This document shows positions 6,205-10,089 of a stretch of DNA of 10,089 nucleotides, piece after piece. Below the pieces are notes generated by a model that made no database searches, had not been told where the DNA came from, and was given only the letters and a program-made list of their open reading frames with translations. The position numbers and the translations under genes were made by a program. The stretch is from an uncultured Olsenella sp. (GTDB taxonomy: Bacteria; Actinomycetota; Coriobacteriia; Coriobacteriales; Atopobiaceae). Where the stretch lies: assembly GCA_900548775.1 (NCBI GenBank), contig URLM01000060.1:1-10089 (forward strand), written 5' to 3'. Position 1 is the stretch's first letter, and every line of letters starts with the position of its first letter.

Positions 6205-6939
6205 CTCGGCCGCCACGGCCTCGGCGGGGTGAAGGCGCAGGTAGTCCTCGCCCACGCCCTCGCGCTCCCAGCTACGCACCACGTGGAAGCCCACCGGCGA
6301 GAGGAACACCTCGCAGGCAAGCTCGACCAGCGCGCCCGTGAGCGAGCACATGACCACCTGCGCCCAGGTCCAGCCAAAGAAGGTGTGACTCACGATCGTC
6401 GCGAAGACGAAGTTGTCAACAAACTGGCCCACCATCGTGCTCGCGTACGACCGCAGCGCGAAGGTGCCAAAGGTGTTCTTCTTGAGCCTGCGGCCAATGC
6501 CCTCGTTGAGCAGCGAGTTGACGACAGACGAGCAGAGCATGGAGACGGTCGAGCCAAACACCACGTACCAGGTGCCCCCAAAGGTCGCGTTGAGGGCGTC
6601 GTTCACCTGGATGCTGCCCGTGTTGTAGTAGGCGCCCCACATGCCGGGCGTGAGGCTCATGAGCCAGAAGAGCAGGCATACGGCCAGGTTGATGGCCTCG
6701 GCGAGAACGCTCACCTCGATGGAGGCGCGGGCGCCAAAGCGCTTGCAGATCATGTCCATGCAGAGGAAGCTCACCCAGCTCACGGTGATGCCGCAGTCAA
6801 GCGCCAGCCACGGGAGCGAGACAAGCTCCTTGTTCGCGAGGAGGTTCATGACGATGACGCTCACCACGAAGAGCGTCACGCTTGCGCTGGGGATGCTTCT
6901 GAGGAGGACCTTGTAGTCTTGGATGGTTCGCTTGAGCAT
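6199..6939 (-). CDS. VUT-family transporter (putative queuosine precursor transporter)
   Basis: A 246-residue polytopic membrane protein with about six hydrophobic segments, for example SVTLFVVSVIVMNLLAN, LAEAINLAVCLLFWLMSL and YVVFGSTVSMLCSSVVNSLL. The phrase DCGITVSWVSFLCMDMICKRFG and the later SYASTMVGQFVDNFVFATI match the VUT/YhhQ superfamily. Members import queuosine precursors such as preQ0, preQ1 or queuine, or related small molecules. The start MLKRTIQDYK at 6939 has GGGAG 6 nt upstream. Longer in-frame starts would run into the terminator of the preceding gene. First gene of an operon: the SDR gene overlaps its stop by 4 bp. Its leader can form a pseudoknot that pairs with the ribosome site. 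Family call is strong; the substrate is inferred from family. Confidence 0.88.
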   Translation of the reverse strand: MLKRTIQDYKVLLRSIPSASVTLFVVSVIVMNLLANKELVSLPWLALDCGITVSWVSFLCMDMICKRFGARASIEVSVLAEAINLAVCLLFWLMSLTPGMWGAYYNTGSIQVNDALNATFGGTWYVVFGSTVSMLCSSVVNSLLNEGIGRRLKKNTFGTFALRSYASTMVGQFVDNFVFATIVSHTFFGWTWAQVVMCSLTGALVELACEVFLSPVGFHVVRSWEREGVGEDYLRLHPAEAVAAER

Positions 6940-6944
6940 GCGTG

Positions 6945-6990
6945 TCTCCCGGTTTTGGATTTGCAAGCAGGTTTCACCTGGGACTGCTTG
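6945..6990 (-). promoter_or_regulatory. Candidate translational riboswitch-like pseudoknot before the VUT transporter
   Basis: Reading the minus strand, CAAGCAG (6990-6984) pairs with CTGCTTG (6970-6964) as a perfect 7-bp stem P1. The loop begins with TCCC (6983-6980), which can pair with GGGA (6950-6947) of the Shine-Dalgarno sequence after a 13-nt A-rich linker (6963-6951), giving stem P2. An alternative fold uses AGGT/ACCT inside the loop and leaves TCCC free as a bulge. This compact H-type layout resembles preQ1 class I riboswitches, and the downstream gene belongs to a queuosine-precursor transporter family. The conserved preQ1-I nucleotides do not clearly match, so the ligand and class are unproven. 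Confidence 0.45.
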
Positions 6991-7016
6991 GAGGGCCGCC
7001 CGTGCGGCCGCGAAAC

Positions 7017-7022
7017 ATGGTA
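7017..7022 (-). promoter_or_regulatory. Weak candidate -10 for the VUT operon
   Basis: TACCAT at 7022-7017 on the minus strand lies about 30 bp upstream of the P1 stem, a sensible place for a promoter of a structured leader. No -35 hexamer at 16-18 bp is convincing. Confidence 0.2.
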
Positions 7023-7078
7023 GCGCAGAGACCGGGATCCGCTTGGCGACAATCACGCTGCCTTCTCGGGATTCGAAA

Positions 7079-7107
7079 GCGCGGGCGCCATCGCACGGCG
7101 CCCGCGC
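7079..7107 (-). terminator. Hairpin terminator after the XRE/DUF3955 regulator
   Basis: A perfect 11-bp stem, GCGCGGGCGCC (7079-7089) paired with 7097-7107, with a 7-nt loop, followed on the minus strand by a short CTTTCG. It lies 22 bp after the regulator stop and separates that gene from the VUT operon. The stem is strong but the T-run is only three bases. Confidence 0.6.
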
Positions 7108-7129
7108 CGGAGCTCACCTCCCGAGCCCG

Positions 7130-7651
7130 CTACCTCCCCATAGGCCTATACGAGCCCGTGAGGCGCTTCCGCCGCCGCAGCTGCGCGACGAAGTTCGCGA
7201 GCAGGACGAGAACCGCCGCGGCCGCGCAGGCGTAGCTCACCGGGACGAGCCAGAAGTTCTCGTGCAGCACTCCTGCGGCGTCCACGTAGCTCACCGAGTT
7301 CTCCGCGACAACGGCGAGAACCACGGCAGCCACGATGAGTGCCGACCCAACCACGGACAGCACCAGGCTCCTGCGCATCCACCTTCCCTCGCTGCCGTCG
7401 CTGATGAGCTTCTCGGCCATGTCCTCGTGCTTGTCATTCTCGCGTGCCATGTCTTCTCCTCCCAGAATGAGGTCGTCGAGGGAGATGCCGAACGTCCGGG
7501 ACATGGCGATGACGACCTCGATGTCGGGCAGGTTGCGGCCGTTCTCCCAGTTGGAGACCGCCTGCCTCGTCACCCCAAGGCGCGTCGCGAACTGCTCCTG
7601 CGTGAGGCCAGCGTCCGCACGCACCCTCTTGACCCTCTCGCCAAATTCCAT
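7130..7651 (-). CDS. XRE-family transcriptional regulator with DUF3955 membrane domain
   Basis: A 173-residue protein. Residues 5 to about 62 are a Cro/C1-type helix-turn-helix (LTQEQFATRLGVTRQAVSNW, then PDIEVVIAMSRTFGISLDDLI) that should bind operator DNA. A charged linker (68-94) leads to two membrane segments (about 96-116 and 134-156). Between them lies SVSYVDAAGVLHENFWLVP, the hallmark of DUF3955. The HTH would sit in the cytoplasm, making this a membrane-tethered regulator. The ATG at 7651 is chosen because GAGAGG lies 5 nt upstream; the frame stays open far upstream, antisense to the helicase gene, but that part is not coding. It is divergent from the DEAD-box helicase, and dyads in the shared promoter region are candidate autoregulatory operators. 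The signal it senses is unknown. Confidence 0.9.
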   Translation of the reverse strand: MEFGERVKRVRADAGLTQEQFATRLGVTRQAVSNWENGRNLPDIEVVIAMSRTFGISLDDLILGGEDMARENDKHEDMAEKLISDGSEGRWMRRSLVLSVVGSALIVAAVVLAVVAENSVSYVDAAGVLHENFWLVPVSYACAAAAVLVLLANFVAQLRRRKRLTGSYRPMGR

Positions 7652-7667
7652 CGGTTCCTCTCCCTTC

Positions 7668-7757
7668 CTGGGCCCAGCTTCACCCGGGCGAAGACACCAC
7701 GCAAGAAAGCATAGCTTGCACGGTGGCGCTTGGCACGACAGCCAAACTGTCATGCCA
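7668..7757 (-). promoter_or_regulatory. Promoter and operator-like dyads of the XRE regulator
   Basis: On the minus strand, TATGCT (7713-7708) is a good -10, with GTGCCA (7736-7731; four of six matches to TTGACA) 17 bp upstream. Two dyads overlap these elements: an 11-bp inverted repeat with one mismatch around a 5-nt centre (7731-7741 and 7747-7757) covers the -35, and AAGC-ATA-GCTT (7707-7717) covers the -10. Two further palindromes, CTGGGCCCAG (7668-7677) and an imperfect one (7678-7693), lie in the leader. The arrangement suits autoregulation by the encoded XRE protein. Confidence 0.45.
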
Positions 7758-7797
7758 TCTAGCTTGGGTTTCTCACCGACAGCCTTCCGTGTGCGCC

Positions 7798-7815
7798 ATT
7801 GCGCGCAGGCGCAAT
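7798..7815 (+). promoter_or_regulatory. Hairpin in the region upstream of the DEAD-box helicase
   Basis: A perfect 7-bp inverted repeat, ATTGCGC-(GCAG)-GCGCAAT, about 90 bp upstream of the helicase start. If transcription starts upstream of it, it would be a 5'-UTR hairpin; otherwise it may be an operator. No promoter hexamers could be placed securely between here and the gene. Confidence 0.35.
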
Positions 7816-7906
7816 TCGCCTCGCAAGATGGTGACTCGGTGTGCATGCGGAGAATCGCGTAAGCTTGTCCCTCGCAAGTTTCTACCGTTGTTAGGAGCAC
7901 CACTAC

Positions 7907-9457
7907 ATGGCCAAGCGCCACAGCACCACCACGCCCGCCCCCATCGTCACCGCCGAGAAGGACCTCCCCACCCGCTTCGAGGACCTCGGCCTTTCTGAAC
8001 GCGCCCTCGCAGCCGTGCATGACATGGGCTACGAGACCCCCACGCCCGTCCAGGCGGCATCGATCCCCGCAGTCCTCGCAGGCAGCGACGTCATGGCCGC
8101 CGCGCAGACGGGAACCGGCAAGACGGCCGCGTTCCTGCTGCCCTCCCTCGACCGGCTTGGACATGCACGCCACGGGCAGGGTCCGCTCATGCTCGTGGTC
8201 ACGCCCACGCGCGAGCTTGCCGCCCAGATCGAGGAGGTCGCCAGCGCAATGTGCGCGCACACGGGACACACGGCAACGGTGCTTGTGGGCGGCGTCTCGT
8301 ACGATCCGCAGCGCGCGGCGCTCCACAAGGGGTGCGACCTGCTGGTTGCCACGCCGGGGCGCCTCATCGACCTCATCAACTCGGGCGACTGCAACCTCTC
8401 GCAGGTAGAGACCCTTGTTCTGGACGAGGCGGACCGCATGCTCGACATGGGCTTTCTGCCCGACATGCGTCGCATCGTTTCGAAGACGCCCGCCAGCCGC
8501 CAGACGCTGCTCTTCTCGGCAACGCTCTCCGACGACGTTTTGGACAACACGAAGTCGCTGGTCAACAGCCCCGTGCGCGTGGAAATTGCGCACAAGGGCA
8601 CAGCTGCCGAGACGATTGACCAGTACGTGCTCCCCATCTCGCACGAGGCAAAGAACGAAGCCCTCATCGAGGTCCTTCGCCGCGAGGGTGCAGAGCGTGT
8701 AATTGTCTTCGTGCGGGGCAAGCACCGCGCGGACGCCGTCTGCCGACGCCTGCGCAAGGCAGGCGTCGAGTGCGCGCCCATCCACGGAAACCGAAGCCAG
8801 AACCAGCGCGCAAACGCCCTTCGACGCTTCGCCGACGGCGAGGTGGGCGTGCTCGTAGCCACCGACGTCCTCGCCCGCGGCATCGACATCCCCAACGTAG
8901 CGTACGTGGTCAACCTCGATGTGCCCTCGGACGCCGAGGACTACATCCACCGCATCGGCCGCACGGGGCGCGCCGGGGAGTCTGGCTGGGCGCTCACGTT
9001 CGCGACGCCCGAGGAGGAGTTCGACCTGCGCGACATCGAGCACCTTATGGGCAAGAACATACCTGTCTATCCGCGCGCGCAGGGAATCGTGCTGGGCGAG
9101 AACCCGCTGGTACTTGACCCCAACCGAACGCCAATGGACCAGCTTCCCGGCAAGAAGGAGCGCAAGAAGATCGTCGACGAGCGCCACGAGCAGCGCCTTG
9201 CGCGCACCGCGGAAAGCGCTGCGGGACGGTCGCGCGAGCCTCGGCCGCAGCGCACGGCCAAGACGCAGCGCGTGTCCAAGAAAGAGAAGCCTGCCCATGG
9301 AGGCATTCCCGCCGAGAAGCCGAAACCCTCCCGAAGGCGCGGGGACGCAGGCTCGTCACGACGCGCGCTGGCCAGAAGGCAGCAGGCCAACGGCAGCCCC
9401 GAAAAGTCACAGCGCCGTCGTCACCCCGGCGACCACGGCGGCATAGGACGCCGATAG
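7907..9457 (+). CDS. DEAD-box ATP-dependent RNA helicase
   Basis: A 516-residue superfamily 2 RNA helicase that unwinds short RNA duplexes during ribosome assembly, mRNA decay or cold adaptation. All core motifs are visible: the Q motif (F24 and Q49 in PTPVQ), motif I AQTGTGKT (66-73), Ia PTRELAAQ (100-107), Ib TPGRL (149-153), II DEAD (173-176) and III SAT (204-206). Motif IV follows near VIVFV (265-269), then V TDVLARGID (319-327) and VI HRIGRTGR (348-355). After about residue 400 a basic, disordered tail rich in Arg, Lys, Ser and Pro runs to the GGIGRR terminus, as in RhlE/CsdA-like proteins that use such tails to hold RNA. The ATG at 7907 has AGGAG 9 nt upstream. It is divergent from the XRE regulator and apparently single in its transcription unit. 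The subfamily (RhlE-like) is a judgement from length and tail only. Confidence 0.95.
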   Translation: MAKRHSTTTPAPIVTAEKDLPTRFEDLGLSERALAAVHDMGYETPTPVQAASIPAVLAGSDVMAAAQTGTGKTAAFLLPSLDRLGHARHGQGPLMLVVTPTRELAAQIEEVASAMCAHTGHTATVLVGGVSYDPQRAALHKGCDLLVATPGRLIDLINSGDCNLSQVETLVLDEADRMLDMGFLPDMRRIVSKTPASRQTLLFSATLSDDVLDNTKSLVNSPVRVEIAHKGTAAETIDQYVLPISHEAKNEALIEVLRREGAERVIVFVRGKHRADAVCRRLRKAGVECAPIHGNRSQNQRANALRRFADGEVGVLVATDVLARGIDIPNVAYVVNLDVPSDAEDYIHRIGRTGRAGESGWALTFATPEEEFDLRDIEHLMGKNIPVYPRAQGIVLGENPLVLDPNRTPMDQLPGKKERKKIVDERHEQRLARTAESAAGRSREPRPQRTAKTQRVSKKEKPAHGGIPAEKPKPSRRRGDAGSSRRALARRQQANGSPEKSQRRRHPGDHGGIGRR

Positions 9458-9488
9458 ACCCTGCCGGCGAGGCATCGGGCACCATTCG

Positions 9489-9732
9489 TGCATCGAACTC
9501 GCCTTCGTTACACTTATTTCGCGTTCGCTGCATCGAACTACCCTTCGTTACACCACTTTTTTATGGTCCCTCAAGTATCGAAGCTCTGATGGAACAATAT
9601 CTTGTGCCATAACGCGTATTGAGACACAAGATAGATATGCCTCTACTTGAGCCCTCCCCAAAACACCATGTAACGAAGGGCGGTTCGATGCAATTGCATC
9701 GAGATTTGTGTAACGAAGACCGTTTCGATGCA
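9489..9732. repeat. 244-bp symmetrical inverted-repeat element with four copies of a 25-bp motif
   Basis: The motif is TGCATCGAA, six variable bases, then TTCGTTACAC. Two direct copies lie at 9489-9513 and 9529-9553. Two inverted copies lie at 9669-9692 (ending one base short) and 9708-9732. Dyad centres fall at 9500.5, 9540.5, 9680.5 and 9720.5, that is 40, 140 and 40 bp apart. CTCAAGTA (9570-9577) and TACTTGAG (9644-9651) share the same axis (9610.5). Nested inside are TATCTTGTG (9598-9606) and CACAAGATA (9625-9633), offset by about 5 bp. Each 25-bp copy is itself partly dyadic (CGAA-6-TTCG). It looks like a diverged long inverted repeat or MITE-like element; no target-site duplication was seen. 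Confidence 0.75.
9685..9702. repeat. 18-bp perfect palindrome
   Basis: TCGATGCAATTGCATCGA reads identically on both strands. It overlaps the end of the third 25-bp motif copy and supplies an extra half motif (TGCATCGA) pointing toward the fourth copy. Confidence 0.8.
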
Positions 9733-9750
9733 GTGTTTTCCTGCTAATGT

Positions 9751-9770
9751 TGTGAATGCAACAGTTCACA
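9751..9770 (+). promoter_or_regulatory. TGTGAA-N8-TTCACA dyad upstream of the DUF1858 gene
   Basis: A 6-bp inverted repeat with an 8-bp centre, about 110 bp upstream of the 9882 start. It has the outline of a transcription-factor site, but the spacing is four bases wider than a CRP box, and it is not an FNR box. TTCACA itself is a five-of-six match to a -35 hexamer, but no -10 follows at proper spacing. Confidence 0.3.
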
Positions 9771-9813
9771 TGGCCTTACTCGCATACGCTTGCTCTGACA
9801 AACGGCGCCGATG

Positions 9814-9837
9814 CGAACTCCCGCAGATCGTAGTTCG
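9814..9837 (+). promoter_or_regulatory. Small inverted repeat in the DUF1858 gene leader
   Basis: CGAACT (9814-9819) and AGTTCG (9832-9837) can pair across 12 nt, with a further GC-rich outer stem after a bulge. It lies about 45 bp before the start codon. The stem is short and its role is unknown. Confidence 0.25.
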
Positions 9838-9881
9838 GCGCACCAGGCCAACCGGCTTGGTCAAAGAGACCAGGAGCTGTC

Positions 9882-10089
9882 ATGGAGAAAACACTTGACC
9901 TCAGCAGGAGCGTTCACGACCTCGCACAGGAATACCCAGAGTTTCCGCAGGTCATGGCCAACATTGGATTCACCGACATCACCAAGCCCGCAGCGCTCAA
10001 CACGGTTGGCCGCGTGACGACCGTCCCGCGCGGATGCGCGATAAAGGGAATTAGCCTTGACGATGCCATCCGCGCCTTTGAAGACGCTG
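9882..10089 (+). CDS. DUF1858/DUF438-type domain protein (partial, C-terminus beyond right edge)
   Basis: The first 69 residues of a gene running off the right edge. The visible sequence MEKTLDLSRSVHDLAQEYPE, then FPQVMANIGFTDITKPAALN and VGRVTTVPRGCAIKGISLDD, matches the N-terminal DUF1858-like module of DUF438 domain proteins. In those proteins it is followed by a hemerythrin-like region and a PAS domain, suggesting redox or gas sensing. Stand-alone DUF1858 proteins also exist, so the full architecture is open. The ATG at 9882 has AGGAG 5 nt upstream, an excellent ribosome site. The gene is preceded by a roughly 420-bp non-coding region. Confidence 0.75.
   Translation, partial: MEKTLDLSRSVHDLAQEYPEFPQVMANIGFTDITKPAALNTVGRVTTVPRGCAIKGISLDDAIRAFEDA

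Larger units (their letters stand above)
9458..9881. other. About 420-bp non-coding region with lower G+C
   Basis: No credible gene: the 73-codon minus-strand frame at 9769-9548 runs through the repeat motifs and lacks a ribosome site. G+C is about 45% over 9541-9720, well below the flanking genes. It contains the 244-bp inverted-repeat element and two further dyads. A T6 run at 9557-9562 might belong to the helicase terminator, but the nearest stem (GTTCG-CTGCAT-CGAAC, about 9523-9538) ends 18 nt before it. It also includes the unmapped promoter of the DUF1858 gene. Confidence 0.6.

Noticed and set aside
7652..9298. N-terminal 549 codons of a 722-codon minus-strand frame ending in the XRE regulator
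   Set aside because: This part is antisense to the DEAD-box helicase, and the HTH protein has its own ATG and good ribosome site at 7651. A fusion protein is not supported.
9489..9553. LexA/SOS boxes within the 25-bp motifs
   Set aside because: CGAAC-N4-CTTCG resembles the Gram-positive LexA box CGAAC-N4-GTTCG but has C instead of G in the second half in every copy, and one copy lacks the first half match.
9489..9732. CRISPR array
   Set aside because: Only four motif copies, in two orientations, with two 15-bp spacers and one of over 100 bp, and no cas genes nearby.
9548..9769. 73-codon minus-strand open frame
   Set aside because: It runs through the repeat motifs, lacks a ribosome site and resembles no known family.
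9751..9770. CRP box
   Set aside because: TGTGA and TCACA are separated by 10 bases rather than the 6 of a CRP site.

Overview
The window is a stretch of GC-rich chromosome, roughly 65% G+C in coding DNA by eye. The gene set suggests an anaerobic or facultative Actinomycetota, most likely class Coriobacteriia (the Atopobium/Olsenella/Collinsella group). It combines an alkaline-shock cluster of the Gram-positive type (AmaP, DUF2273, Asp23/Gls24), a MurT-type Mur ligase, a DUF4012 envelope protein and a VUT-family transporter. The taxonomic call is inference from gene content; no rRNA or tRNA gene is present. Nine genes and a tenth (DUF1858) fragment are supported. The two at the window edges, murT and the DUF1858 gene, are cut off.

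Left part (1-2396, minus strand): an envelope-stress operon reading right to left, amaP (2315-1569), a DUF2273 small membrane protein (1566-1165), asp23/gls24 (1034-468) and the first 154 codons of murT (464 to the left edge). The spacings are 2, 130 and 3 bp. This couples the membrane-anchored alkaline-shock complex to amidation of lipid II. Just upstream, and in the same direction, is a 665-residue DUF4012 membrane-anchored extracellular protein (4454-2457).

The 4455-4852 gap carries no credible gene. It holds two 28-bp direct repeats and two hairpins about 40 bp apart, one of them a perfect 17-bp inverted repeat with a 3-nt loop.

Middle (4853-6990, minus strand): a tight three-gene operon, a VUT-family transporter (6939-6199), an SDR oxidoreductase (6202-5462, ATGA overlap) and a pentapeptide-repeat protein (5455-4853, 6-bp gap). 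The transporter leader can fold into an H-type pseudoknot whose loop pairs with the Shine-Dalgarno sequence. That layout is what one expects of a translational riboswitch, possibly for a queuosine precursor. A GC-rich hairpin (7079-7107) ends the preceding gene, an XRE regulator fused to a DUF3955 membrane domain (7651-7130, minus).

Right part: a DEAD-box RNA helicase (7907-9457, plus) is divergent from that regulator across a 255-bp region with several dyads. Next comes a lower-GC (about 45%) non-coding stretch. It contains a 244-bp element with four copies of a 25-bp motif arranged as two inverted pairs, with dyad centres 40, 140 and 40 bp apart and nested inverted repeats sharing the same axis. 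The window ends in the first 69 codons of a DUF1858/DUF438-type gene (9882 onward). The best candidates for undescribed elements are the 244-bp inverted-repeat element, the transporter leader pseudoknot and the hairpins at 4698-4771.
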